Made by a program: the position numbers and the translations under genes. A model generated the notes under the pieces. It was not told the origin of the DNA. It ran no database searches and saw only the letters and a list, made by a program, of their open reading frames with translations. Below are positions 33,256 through 45,900 of a DNA stretch of 64,000 bases, piece after piece (position 1 is the stretch's first letter; each line of letters begins with the position of its first letter). The DNA comes from Alentia gelatinosa (taxonomy: Eukaryota; Annelida; Polychaeta; Phyllodocida; Polynoidae), in contig OX465590.1 in the NCBI GenBank assembly GCA_950022655.1, positions 43,421,718 through 43,485,717 of the forward strand, given 5' to 3'.

Positions 33256-33859
33256 ACCCTTAATGGTATTATACATGTATAGGTTAGATCATGTATTTTC
33301 CACAGGCTGAATTAAAATTATGATTGTGCTAAGAAGCCTTGGGCTTTCAGGTTGTTTAGCTTGAGAGTGTCGACATAGATGACACCATCAGTAAGCTTGG
33401 TCGATCAGCGAGTGTGAACAAAATGTCAAAATGGCTAAGAACGCTAATTAAAACTGGATTTCCTTGAGTAGCAGCTCACATTCTGGTCGATGATTGGTCA
33501 TCTTCTTATGCCCCTTGATGTATATCACAATAATATTTCTAACAGAACATTAACTGATAAACTTATTGATAATAATTTTGAATATAATTGACATAAGATA
33601 TCTAAATTAGAAAGTAACGGTATCTATGCTGGTATGATTAGCTTTATGAGTGAGATACGCGTTGTTAATATAAAATAGCAATTTAAGTGATTTTACATGA
33701 AATAAATTTTCCAGCAACAGCAACAATCAAATATAAATGGTTCAGAGACGCAAATTATTGTATAAGTATAAAGGAGGATTTATCAATGTTACTACTAAAG
33801 TTAAAGCAGATAGATGCATGTAAACTTATTACTACAACTTCAGGCAACAAGGCATCCAT

Positions 33860-34062
33860 CATTATATGGTACACTGCACGAAAACCACTATTTTACATAT
33901 ATATACGCCATTGCGATAACGCACGTATCGGCTGTATCGTGGCTTGTTTATACTTGTATACACCTCTTATTCGCGTCTGCGTTTCGGGCGTCTACAAGAC
34001 AGTTTCCATATGTAGACGCGCGCGACTTGGCTGTCTTTCACGCCTGGCGTATCCAAGATAAA
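33860..34062. mobile_element. MITE, near-identical inverted copy at 38185-38395
   Basis: 'TATACGCCATTGCGATAACG', 'ACGTATCGGCTGTATCGTGG', 'CTTGTTTATACTTGTATACA' and 'GTCTTTCACGCCTGGCGTAT' recur as exact or near-exact complements at 38185-38395. Ends are of the form 'CACTGCACGAAA' and 'ACGCCTGGCGTAT'. Confidence 0.75.
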
Positions 34063-34094
34063 ACTGCGATAAAACTGCGATAAAACTGCCTAGA

Positions 34095-34453
34095 TCCGCA
34101 GTGAGGCTGGAGATTGGAGTCGTAGGCATTCCACGCGGTGCGGGCCTCGTAGGCGTGGAGAAAACCTGACGAGGAGTTGGAATACCCTCAGATGACTCGT
34201 TTCCCGTAAAATCCGCCTCGTGGACGAGTTTTTTCTTAGACATCGAGTGAGAGGCACAAGTTTGAAGAGCTGCCGGTGGAGCAACGGATATTTGTCCGGC
34301 TTGAGCAACGGCCGCCAGCGCCATCTTTATCTCCTGTATGTCGGATTTAAATTCGCTCATCTTCTTCTCGAATTTCCTTTCCAACGAAGCTTTTACGGGA
34401 GACTTTGCGGCGGCCTTTGAAGTCCCGGCAACCTTTGTTCGCCTTGGTGCCAT
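34095..34453 (-). CDS. Unrecognised basic, coiled-coil-prone open frame beside a CpG-rich block
   Basis: From ATG at 34453 (minus) about 120 residues read without interruption before the frame runs into the MITE at 34062. The N-terminus is Lys/Ala-rich ('MAPRRTKVAGTSKAAAKS'), followed by a heptad-like stretch ('LERKFEKKMSEFKSDIQEIK') and a Ser/Thr/Pro-rich part ('PTPRQVFSTPTRPAPR'). Directly upstream on this strand, 34460-34680, is a CpG-rich block with a TGACGTCA-type site near 34558. This could be the first exon of a host gene with a CpG-rich promoter, cut off by a MITE, or the start of a transposon ORF1/gag. No splice donor was established and no family is recognised. Confidence 0.35.
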
Positions 34454-34699
34454 TTTTAGAAACGCCCTTTGCGAGGAGAACCAAAAATAATCTACAATTC
34501 AACCTCGAATTTTAAAAGATCAAAGAGTCTTTGATGTCCTGGGCGCGCGTGGCGGCGTGACGTCACCGGCACACGTCATCCGTCGCGTCATCCGTCGCGC
34601 CGAGAGGGCGCGCCACTCGTGTTATCCAGGTTTGCCGCCGTCCTCTCGCTGACTTATACTCGTGTACTCGTCACAAGGCCCATTTTGATAAGAAGAACA

Positions 34700-36090
34700 C
34701 AAAAAATCAACACTGTCTTTGTCGCCGAATGGAAATGTGCATAGCATATATTCAGACTCGACAACAAAATTGTTTGAATCTATCAACCATCCAGGAAAAA
34801 ATTGTTGTTTTGTTTCAAAGAAAGATTTTATTTCGGTTATGGGTTTCTTCTCGATCTAGATATCCTTGGCCACCTAAAGGTTAAAATATGATGATTTCTT
34901 GGTATTGAACTTAATTGGCTTTTGATACACTTCCTGATGACAATAAGAAGATATAATAGACTATCAGATTATCAACACTATATCCCCTCTGTTCCTAAAA
35001 ACAACGATAAATGTAAGGTAAATGACAGTTAATAGATTATCACGCCATGGCCAATAGCTTGGACGAAAGCATATCTGTTGATTATGATCATGATTTTTAT
35101 ATTCATAAATCTGGGATGTGACCTGAAGTGTTAAGATAAGCCACCGGAACAGACAGAACAACGACGGGTAGAATGAACTCCTGACATTTGCTATCAGCAC
35201 CAAAGAAGCAAGGTGATTTCATCATCCGACACACATTTTAACACATCTAGCTGACATCAGTTCGACTCGATACCTCTGGGCGAGAACAGTGGATTCTTTG
35301 AAGGTAAGACAACCGTGCAAACATCTATGAACTTATCGTTGACCCACACCTATGTTTCTGAATCAGTTCATAGGCAGGGAATATGGCTAGAAGGCCAGAT
35401 AACAGTTTGGCACGATACCGACATCAGAGTGGGAGGTATTTGTCGTTGTTTATTAGGAAACTTCTCACAAGCCTAGAAACACATTTATCCCTTTGTGACA
35501 TTCATATATTCTTCGAATATATTCTCCATTTCTCATACATAGTCGTTTAGTAAATTCTCCGCTAGAAAGAAGGAGAAATTACAAATTGAGGTCGCTGTAC
35601 TTTTGAGGGCCGGTAGGGTTTTGCTACCTGCCTTCGGTGATAGAGCCATGGCCACCTGGTCCGACTCGCTTCCTTTAGCTTGCCGTAGCTTCCTCGTTGT
35701 ATCCCGAGCCTCACGTCCCTCTTTATCTATCTTGTGGCCAGGTGTAGATGAACTTGATGATAGCGAGTTGATAGCAAGTACACTTTAAATGCTTCACAAT
35801 TTCCACTACTTTTTTCAGAGAAGATATCCATTGCATTTTCCATCTGAAAGTGAGGCATTCTATCTTCATTATACTCATAATATGTAGGAAAGTCTCTTTC
35901 AAATTCTTCTTTTTTTCTATTTCAACACTGTATTAAGTACTTGACATTCTGCAAAAGTGATTCAAAGTATTATAGTCTGGTGTGTAACATATTGGACAGA
36001 GATAAAGTATGGATGTGTAGTGGTTGCCATCTATTTTAATTAGGCCACTACTCAAGTAAAATTGTATAGATAATACCTGGTGGTTAAGCG
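34700..36090. other. non-coding
   Basis: No gene or repeat recognised. A short GC-richer stretch at 35610-35780 has no recognisable protein. Confidence 0.4.
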
Positions 36091-36092
36091 TA

Positions 36093-36215
36093 AAGGCCCG
36101 GCCCCACTGGTGCGATGCCATTGTCGCACACGTTTTATTACCCCTCGGTGGCTCATTGGTGGTATTTTATTGCACCAAGTGCGACGGATCTATCGCATTC
36201 AATCGCATGAAAATC
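36093..36215. mobile_element. MITE fragment, GGCCCGGCCCCACTGG end
   Basis: AAAGGCCCGGCCCCACTGGT then 'GCGATGCCATTGTCGCACAC'. The same end, complemented, is at 39285-39306 ('CAGTGGGGCCGGGCCTT'), and 'GCGACGGATC' words recur at 39135. The right end abuts the 'CACTGCACGAAAC' terminus of another MITE. Confidence 0.6.
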
Positions 36216-36829
36216 CCAGGGTATCACTGCACGAAACTAACGCCTCTATAGGCCTTTTTCCACTGTCCGGTATCTCACCCTATCTGCTTGGTTACCCAAT
36301 GCCTGCAGCCAAACAAGCCCCTGGCAACATATTCTTTAGCATTGAATCACTCAGTATATGAGCGTAATACGTTCATAATACCCGTGTATATCATTTGCAG
36401 AGAAATAACAGTGATTTCATCTTATTCTATGGTATTCCAGCCCCGATGTGATGTATCATACATGCATATCACCTCAATGATACTTTGGATATAGCTTTGA
36501 TAACACAGGATCACCGAAATTGAATATACATTAATACATTGGCAGGCCTGGCTATTATGTGCTTATCTTTCTCCAAATTAAAACCAAAACAATTATCAAC
36601 TATAAAGTTTTGATAGTCCAGACTGGTTGATACAATGCCTTTAATTGTTCTAGGAGTCCAATCTGTCCAAAAACAACGCTCCTGTAATCACACCTACCGT
36701 TCACACTTTAGGTGTGATTGCTGTGTTCTCTATACACATGTAATCAAGTTTGTCCGAGCGGCCGTGTAACTAGGCAGTGGGCCGTTAGGCGGTGCTGAAC
36801 GGCAACACCTGTACTCTATTCATATACAA

Positions 36830-37025
36830 TGTATGCGGCATCGCACATATCGGCTGTAAATCGACTTGTTTTCATTTGTATACGCCTGTAATCCGCACCA
36901 GCGTATGAGGCGTATACAAGACTGTTTCCTTTTGTGTACGGACGCAACTTGGCTGTATTTCACACCAGGCGTATGCGAGAAGAAACATCCTCTGCGCGAC
37001 ACGTATGCGCCTGGCGCATACATGT
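36830..37025. mobile_element. partial MITE, GCGTATAC family
   Basis: Contains 'CATCGCACATATCGGCTGTA', 'ACTTGTTTTCATTTGTATAC' and 'ACACCAGGCGTATGCGA', diverged from the 33860-34062 and 38185-38395 copies. Confidence 0.5.
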
Positions 37026-37284
37026 CGTGATAGAAAATAAAAAAGGAAGTCCTCCTCCCCAGCCCCCGCGGATTATTAGTGTGTTGTTTTAGCACTTTAG
37101 GCGGGAGCTCTCAGTGAAGCCCTGTTCCCCTATTGTCTCTAGGCGGGCGCATGGCTGTATGTAGACAGGTGTCAAAGCCGCGGGTGTCAAAGCCGCAGGT
37201 GTCGGCAGCAGATGTGTGGCGGCACTTGGGTGGTAGGTTGATATCTAACCAGACTGTGTGTTTATATACAGTACCCAACACTGC

Positions 37285-37465
37285 ACGAAACTTACTGCTT
37301 TACATATGTATCCGAAACGCGTCTAACAGTAGGATTTTGCGTCTAGAAGTTAGACCTGTTATCCGTCTCGTAGACGCCTTATCTAGCGGCGTATATATAC
37401 GTGTCCATGGTGCGGTCTTATATACGTGTTATATACGCCTGCTTCTGTTTATTTACGCCAGTAGC
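37285..37465. mobile_element. MITE, inverted counterpart at 38590-38786
   Basis: Starts CACTGCACGAAACTTACTGC and includes 'CCATGGTGCGGTC' and 'TATACGCC'. 38590-38786 reads the same features in reverse ('GACCGCACCATGG' ... 'TTTTGTGCAGTG'). Belongs to the CACTGCAC-ended group. Confidence 0.6.
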
Positions 37466-37477
37466 CAATAATTCCGA

Positions 37478-37705
37478 CCTCTGCCACTTGGGGACATCAG
37501 TGGTAGCATATTTCATTTTCCATTAACCATCCAAGTCTGTATTATATGAAAATTGCAATCTTATATTACCAATTTATTTTATAAAACTTTCATAAAACCT
37601 GATAGAGTATAAATTGATTAATTACAAATAATAAACCCTGCATTATGTTGGGTTTTTTTTACCATTTTTTAAATAGATTTTACTTTCGAACACCACTCTT
37701 CTGTA
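37478..37705 (+). repeat. dispersed repeat, copy 2
   Basis: Same ordered blocks as 5587-5735, with ~70 bp of extra AT-rich sequence between the halves. Confidence 0.65.
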
Positions 37706-37758
37706 TGATACTGGATGTAAGCCTTTATAAGCATTTGAGAACTTGACACTATAGACAT

Positions 37759-37885
37759 TGAAGCCGCCGCCAGCCGCCCGCCGCCTGCCGCCCGCCGCCA
37801 GCCGCCCGCCGCCCGCCGTCCAACGCTTTCACACGTGTGTGGGGGAGGTCGCCCCCCGTATTCACACATGTGTGGGGGAGGTTGG
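37759..37885. repeat. GC-rich minisatellite plus short tandem duplication
   Basis: 37759-37821 is built from GCCGCC/GCCCGCC units and would be G-rich on the minus strand (possible quadruplex). It is followed by two copies of 'TCACAC.TGTGTGGGGGAGGT' near 37829 and 37861. Confidence 0.75.
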
Positions 37886-38184
37886 GTGATACCTTGTCTA
37901 TACACACACCTGCCCGACCTTGGATTTCCCGTTGACATACGCTGCAGGGAGCCGGGGGTCGTGTACTAGGGCTTCACTGTGGGTAGAGTGATGTAGGGAG
38001 GTGGGGTGTCGGGGTGTCGGTAGGGGGTGGGGTTGGGAGGTCGCGGGTGGCGGTTCAGTGTTGGTGTATGCTCTACCAACACCCACAGGACAGGGCGGGC
38101 CGCGGGTTGCAATTTTTTTTTTGTGGGGGGTATCATATATACGCCTGGCGTATATATATATATTGCGCAGAGTATATTTTATCT

Positions 38185-38395
38185 TAAATACGCCAGGCGT
38201 GAAAGACAGCCAAGTCGCGCGCGTCTACATATGGAAACTGTCTCGTAGACGGCCGAAACGCAGACGCGTATAAGAGGTGTATACAAGTATAAACAGGCCA
38301 CGATACAGCCGATACGTGCGTTATCGCAATGGCGTATATATATGTAAAATAGTGGATTTCGTGCAGTGCAAAGGATGACTTCAGAAGAGTAGTGT
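38185..38395. mobile_element. MITE, inverted copy of 33860-34062
   Basis: Reads 'ATACGCCAGGCGTGAAAGAC', 'GATACAGCCGATACGTGCG' and 'TTATCGCAATGGCGTATATA', complement of the 33.9-kb copy with few changes. Confidence 0.75.
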
Positions 38396-38589
38396 TTTTA
38401 AAAACGTAAAAAAACGTTTAAATAACAAAAAAAAGGTTAGGTTTATTATATGTATTTAATGAAAAGATAAGAAATAGGGTTTAAGAACAATTTTATAATA
38501 AAAATTGATAATATAACATTGGATTTTCCATATACCAAGGACTTAATGACTAATGATAAATGAAATAGGCTATCCCCAAGTGGCAGAGA

Positions 38590-39306
38590 TCAGAACTATT
38601 CGATAGTGGCGTAAATATGATAGAATCAGGCGTCTATATGACGTATATATGACCGCACCATGGAAACGTATAAGCCTACAGATAAGGGGTATACACACGG
38701 GGAATAGGACGACCTTGTATACGCAAAAGCATACCTGTATACGCCGTTTGCATATATATGTAAAGTGGTTAGTTTTGTGCAGTGTATGCCCACTGGTGCG
38801 ATGCGATCGTCGCAACACTTGTGGCACCACCTATATATATATACCTAGGTGTGCAACTTCATTTCTAACATTTACTAGATATACACACCAAATTATAATT
38901 ATATTACCTCATACATCCTGCACTTTACAAGGCATCAGAATAACACCTAGGCGACAGCCACAGTCTGCTGTTTTCACAGCTTTCACACCTCCTGAGACCT
39001 AACAACCATATGGGTAGCCTGTGTAACTACAGGGATTCAATGCAGTATCTACAGTTTCTATAGAAAAATATATACGTAAGTACTGTGTACCTGTGCGACG
39101 AATCCATCGCAAATCATGAACATTACAGGATGTGGGATGCGACGGATCCGTCGCATTGCACACAATCGCACACGCATAGAGGTCCGGTCCCACTGGAGCG
39201 ATTGTGTGCGATGCGACGGGCGGCGCCGTTTTTATGACCCTCGGCGGCCGTTTATGACTTTTTATGGACTTGCGTCAATCGCATCTCATCAGTGGGGCCG
39301 GGCCTT
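38590..39306. mobile_element. two adjoining MITEs
   Basis: 38590-38786 is the inverted relative of 37285-37465, ending TTTTGTGCAGTG. 38787-39306 starts 'GCCCACTGGTGCGATGCGAT' and ends 'CAGTGGGGCCGGGCC', with inverted 'GCGACGGATCCGTCGC' and 'TCGCACACGCATAGAGG' segments in the middle (39130-39180), so it may itself be two abutting copies. Confidence 0.55.
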
Positions 39307-39446
39307 AACTCTATAGGCATAGATTAGATTTGACCCATAGGTTGGTTCGTGGAATAAACTGATCGGCTCAGCTATAGGTCCCTTTTCACAAACGTGACAG
39401 AGTACGCAGCTACAACGAAAAGACTTTTTTTCCAGCATACACATGA

Positions 39447-39682
39447 CATGCTAAGAATCAGTAACAATCGGTGAAAGTGTGTACACCGGAATCTTAAGGT
39501 CGGGCAGAGTCGGTCATATCTGATATGGTAGTAATGCCCGACGCGTCGGGAAAAGCAATAAAATCGGGTCGGTGTAGTGCGTACACCGACCCGATTGATG
39601 CAGATTGTCACAGACCCGACGGATCTGTCGGGCAAAGGTAGAATCGGGCACAGCGGTCGGGTCGGTGTCTTATAGGCTTTAC
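39447..39682. mobile_element. MITE arm, third copy of the 19.2-20.2 kb family
   Basis: Near-identical to 19950-20194: 'CGGAATCTTAAGGTCGGGCA', 'CCCGACGCGTCGGGAAAAGC' and a right end 'GGTGTCTTATAGGCTTTA'. Confidence 0.75.
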
Positions 39683-39980
39683 AATTATGAAGTTCAAATT
39701 TCCGAATTGAAAAGACCGTGCCCTGTTCTGAATGATTAGTTGGTGCATGTATTTCCTTTCTTGTGGTTTAAATCCAAGATATGAACATAGAGTTTATCAG
39801 TTCGTAATCCAGTTTTGAGGATATTAAGTCTCGAGGATAAAAGAGCTAACCATTATTTAACATTTTAAGATATACTATTTCATTTAGTCCATCAAGAAGA
39901 TCATAAAAGTGAGAAACTATGTGTAAATCACTACATTGATTAATATTTTATAATTCATTTTATTGACATTTCATTTACAG

Positions 39981-42900
39981 ATGGTCTTGAACCTCATTGT
40001 CACTCTTCTCCTCCCAGTGAGTTTAATTGGGGTGTCAGCACGTAAGTAAATGACCTGTTTACATATTACATGATCAAAGGTCAGGATTCACTTCAAGATT
40101 AATGTGTTTGATATGTAGTTCCTTCTTTCATCATCTTTCTGTTTACATGGAGCATACATAGAGGTAGAGTCGCGATGCAGCTGATGTGACTACTCGATAC
40201 ATTCGGTTTTACAACAGCTAATACGAGGTATAACTCGACAGCATGATTGTAGTGGAGGATTTCTAATAATATGAGGCTTTCGGCCGTATGGCATGTTAAG
40301 GCCTGGCGTCCACCTACTACGATAGAAATTTAGACCTACCGATATGGTACCGTTACAAAAACCAAATATCGGAAACATATCGGGAAGGTGCAAAATCGTA
40401 GACATATGTCTAGACATGCCAACCCACCATGCATTGTATGGGTTTTTTATCGGTGTCTAATCGCAGAAACGTGGTCAACTGCCCCGATATCAGGGAACCT
40501 TCCGACGCGATTTTGATTTTTTATCGGGAGGTGCATCGTATACCACATCGGAGCCATATCGTAGTAGGTGGACGCCGGGCCTAATACAATCAGATTCACA
40601 TGAAAGACAAGAGTTGAATTCCTTTCGACTTACAACATAATCCGTAAAATGATATAAGTTCAAAAGCAGTTAATAGTCTACCTGTTCACACATTCCCTTG
40701 TTTCACTAAGGTAAAAATCCTCATTATCATAGACCTATGCCAGTATGTTACACAAATACCAACCTGTGCTACAGTATGATGTTGTCAATTAAACTTCAGG
40801 TTTCGCTATAGCCCAACATACATCTACCAATTTGAGAACATTGATGTAGCCTTGTCAGCGACAAAGGTAGGGTAATTTGTCCCAGGCAAGGCATCCTAAC
40901 GGAGTCGGCCCTAGTTGGTAGATGTAGGACAGCTATGAAAGGGTCAGCCAATGATTAGTGAACCCCCTCCTTGAGATGTTCTTTTGTCGCCGACGAGTTG
41001 TTGTTTGATGTTCCAAAATCGCTTGCCAAAAGTTTATCAACATGGTAAATTGCCCTTAATTGGGTGGCCGACATGGGCCGAGGGGTTACATAATTTGCCT
41101 GCGACAAGTTCACCGACTCCTGAAACAATTTAGGAACTAATCGTTCAACCCTGAATCAGTAGATGTGTATTGGACTTCAAGTTGTTAAGAATTTTATTCA
41201 ACGGAACGATCAAAACCTAAATATATACATATGCGAGACATTCAGATATGGTCCTCCTACAGAATCTAGGTTTCTCTTCTTTCAGTTGAAAGATTTTGCC
41301 CATACCCAAAAATTAATGAGGATGGGAAGATAGATCAAATGGACAGATCAATTGGAGGCTTTGTCAACTTCAGCTGCTATGAAGGATTCTGGAATGCTGG
41401 CTCCAGCTTCAGACGTTGTTTAGAGAACGGGTCATGGACGGGGAAAGACGCCAACTGTACAGGTAATGCACTTGATACAAAACAGTTCACTTCCTTATAA
41501 ATTTTAACGTATTACCACGTTTGTGCATTGTTTAGCTTCAACTCTAACGCGAATGTAGCGTACACTGTACTTCGACTCATCCTTTGATATTAGAATTAGG
41601 TATCATTTATTGGAATAGTTTTTAATTTGTGCATGTTATATGTGTCTCCATCAAAATTCATACAATTCCTCATAGCTTGCTTATGAATTATGATAAACAT
41701 CTTTCAGCTGTTCGCTGTCCATGGGCACTACCCACACGAAATGGCAGAATGAAGTACACAGGAACTGGATACAATGCCACAGCTCATAGAATGCAATGAA
41801 GGATATAATTTCAGTCATCCACATTCCTGCACACGACGCTGTCTGGGCAACAACACATGGAGCTGGAACAATGGCATTTGTGAAAGTAAGATGTGCTTCA
41901 GTACGCGTGGGGCCAGGTCATATGATCTATTTTAATCTATGTTAAGGATTATGATACCAGCTCGTTATCATTTCATGATTTATTCATTTATCATTACAAC
42001 ACCAGAATACTCGAAAAATTGTTGTTTTATTTTTGTTTCAGCAAAGCAATTCATTTCTCCATATAGTGGTGACTGCAGTTTTATCTTTGAATTTTCACTT
42101 CAGCCGTTGCTTATAACCTAATTCTCTTTGATATAAACTACAAATCCTGTAGTACTATAATTCGTCGGCTTTTAAGTCTTTAGCAAGATTTCTAACTTCT
42201 TAATTCTAGGTGTGAACTGTTAAAGCAATATCTTAGTTTTTGTTTCCTGAAAAAAACTTTCCTCATCCAACATTCCGTTTTAAAGAACAAGTAGCATGTT
42301 ATTATTCCGTCGTAGACGGATTCGCGCCTTATCCTACTCCTAATTACAGAAAAATGCGGGTAGGTATCGAAACGCCCCCTGGTTTATCACTGGTGCTGCC
42401 ATCTGATTTCATGAAAATGTAGCAGTTTCTCATAGACACCAATAGATAAGCACTTACCTTTAGATGGCCTTCCCATGGAAATTAGCATGGTGACATAGTA
42501 TTCTTTAAGCGTTTCTCATTTGTACATGTTCTCAACTACCATAATCCAGAATTATTTGAAGATGGCCCTCCCTTAGAAGTTAGCATGGTGACATGCCAAT
42601 TTTTTTGCATTTCTATTTGCTGATATATAGAAGTTATATCATCCTGAGTTATTTGCAAATCTGAATTTAGAAATCACCCAACTACCCGCATTTGTCTTTA
42701 GGGTGACTTTGGCCTGAGTGGCAGTGGCCCAGATGGCACACGGATACATTCGTTCAGACAACTAAAGAAATACTAGCCTGTATTAACCACCTAATACGGA
42801 TTGTCCATATGAATAGCAATGGGTGTGAGTATTTTGCTACCAGGAGATTACTGAGGCCCGTAACCTCCTGCAGGAGATTACTGGAAATAGTTCCCAAAGC

Positions 42901-45900
42901 GTCATCGGGCCCCTAGCGAGAGAAACACAAACTAATACATGCACTGATGCAGTGACAGCAGCAGACAATCACACAACGCAACAATCAATGTGAACTACAG
43001 AATAGTTCAAGTTTAGTGAATCAATCTGTCGCAGTGTCTCCCAAACTTCATAATCTATCCGATTACAGTTTTCAACGAGTTCTTACCTTGTTTTATTTCT
43101 GTATTTTAATGTAAAATCCATCCTCCGGTGACCATATAAAACCAACATGGCGAACTGATTCAAACTAACTGCCACCTCGCGGGTAATTCAAAAACTACAG
43201 CTCTATATTTTTACTAACGATAGGAGGCGCATCGGTCAAATATCAGAAGAGCATCGTAATTATTAGCAAGGAACGGTTGTTAATCAATCCAATATAAACT
43301 GGTTTCAGATAAAAGCGGTCGCAATATCCTCGGACTAGACTCTTCGTAATCACCTCACTATCGTTCGGAGATTACTACGCGTCTTGTCCTCGGAGATTAC
43401 TGCCGTTTGTATCTGAAACCAGTTAGTATTGTGTATGTATTGGCACAATAACCATGGTTTCAAATATTATCAACCTAATACGGAGTCATCATACTAAACC
43501 TAGAGAGGATCTGTATCACCCAACTAATCCATAGAGTAGAGTCTAAATTTAAGTCAGAGAAATATTCTGATATTCTTAAGTATCAGACTTGTCTCGTATT
43601 GGTAGACAAAAACCTGACATCAATAGTCCTTCCCCCTTTTTTCCAGGGTTGTTTCCTTATTTCAGATAGATTCAGCGGTTTGGGTTGGCACTTTTTATTG
43701 ATAGTTAGGCGCTAAAGCTATTGTTTTATTTTCGATTGTTCTATAGCAAACCAACCAGTTCTAAGTTATTGTAGAATCTAGAGCTTGAAGAAAGCAGGCA
43801 CAACTCTACAATTATAGATAATAATGTCTTTACTTTCAGTGATCAAATGCCCAGGCCTTAGAACTCCACCACACGGTTATGTTAATGTGCCACGTCAACA
43901 CTTCAATGACACGGCAACATTCATCTGTGAGACTGGCTTCACTTACACAGGAACAGTTACACGAACTTGTGGAACAAATGGTACATGGACAGGAAAAGAG
44001 GGTATATGCAAAGGTAATATTTAGGAAAGTGTTTCTCTGCGCAGATCATATACAAACTAAGCGAAATAAAGATTAATTGTATAGACTGAAGCGGCAGATC
44101 CACTAAGGCGATTTTCCCTGCGAATTTGGCTTCGCAGACGTTCACAGACGTTCGCATGGACATGCGAATGCCTTGCGACAATATTCAATATATTGAATAT
44201 CATCACATGGGATATGCACAGTCGCATGGATCGCAGACGAATTCGCTTGGTCACTGTTGTATATCTAAACTGCTAGTTGGCGCTACCGTAGTATAACACT
44301 ATAGTTCTTGTATCACCCACCAGATGTCTTTACTAGTATTAAACGGCTTGAACACAACAGTATGGCGACCTGAGGATGGGATTGAATCACCCAGCTTGAA
44401 AATTAGACCATCTTGCTTGGCACACAAAGTGTCTCTACTTGCAGATGTCAACACAAGCTAAGTGCAAGGCCATAGAAGCCATTTACTACAAATTGGATGA
44501 ACTTTCATTGAAAAAACAGTGATAATTTGTTGTGTGAAAAGAGCCCATGTGAGCCCAACTTCTAAACTCTCTAGGCCTGAAACAAATCTAGGTCTAGCTG
44601 GTTTCAGTCCACAGTAGTGAAAGTGAATTAAGCCTTCAAAGTTAAATGACTGTATTGATATAGGCTAGGCTCTCTACAAATTAGTGAACCAGAAAAAAAA
44701 GAGTGACAGTGAATCTGAATAACCCAGAAAAATTATGGCTGAGGCTAGGAATGTTGTAAATGCCATAGGTGAGTTTAGTCCCAATAAAGAAAAGTGGGTT
44801 AACTATCAAAGAAGGTTCAATGCCTGGATGCGCATAAACAAAATCCAGGATGATGAAAAAATTGATGCTTTATTAGCTATGGTGGGGCCTGAGGTTGTGG
44901 ACTTGTTAGTTGTATTGTGTGCCCCTGCTGAAATTGAAACCAAAACATATGCTCAACTGACTGAATTATTTAGTAAACACTACACCTCCGGATCCAATGA
45001 GTTAATTGAGAGCTTCAAATTTGATGAGCGCAAGCAGGAAGATAATGAATCTGTAGCAGATTATATCGTGGCTTTGAAGAAAATAAGCATACACTGTGGG
45101 TTTGGTGATGAGGACCAGGTCAAAAAGAGGTTAAGATATTGCCTAGTTACTGGTTTGAGGTCCGCAGCAATTAAAAACAGACTGCTAGGTGTGGGTGCAG
45201 CATTAACATGGGAGAAAGCTGTCGATGTCAATACGTCAATGGACACCGCTTGCCATGGTAATCAGCTCATGGGGCCCACACAGGATGTAAACCGTGTTCA
45301 GCGGGGAGGTTACAAGCACAAGGGAAAAGCCCCCTCTAACAAAAAGTGTTATCGGTGTGATGGCGACCACGAAGGTCGGTGTCGCTATGAAAAGGAAAAG
45401 TGCTTCAATTGTGGTAAAATAGGTCACATTTCCAGGGCTTGTAAAACAAAGCATGCTCAAGGTCAGTCTCAAACAAGAGGTAGCTCGCATAGAGGCCATG
45501 GCCGTGGAAGAGGCCGTGGGCAAGGTCGCGCAAATTACGTTGATAACGACAAACCAGAGGAAGAAGTCAGCTATGCATCGCTGTTCGAAGTTAAGAGTGG
45601 AAAATATGGAGAAATAACGGTCAAGGCCCGAGTCGAAAACAACAATATGACATTTGCTTTGGACACAGCGTCGGCAGTTTCAATTGTTGGTGAGGACGAC
45701 TACCGAAAATTCTTTCCTGATTTTGAGTTGCTCGAAGTGTCTATCAACTTAAAGTCATACACTGGACATAAAGTCGAGCTACTTGGTGAGATAGACGTAC
45801 ATGTGGAGTATGGGAGTCAAAAGAGACATTTGCCGTTAGTGATCGCGAAAGGTGCGTGTACACCGTTATTCGGACGGACCTGGCTGAAAGCCATACGTAT

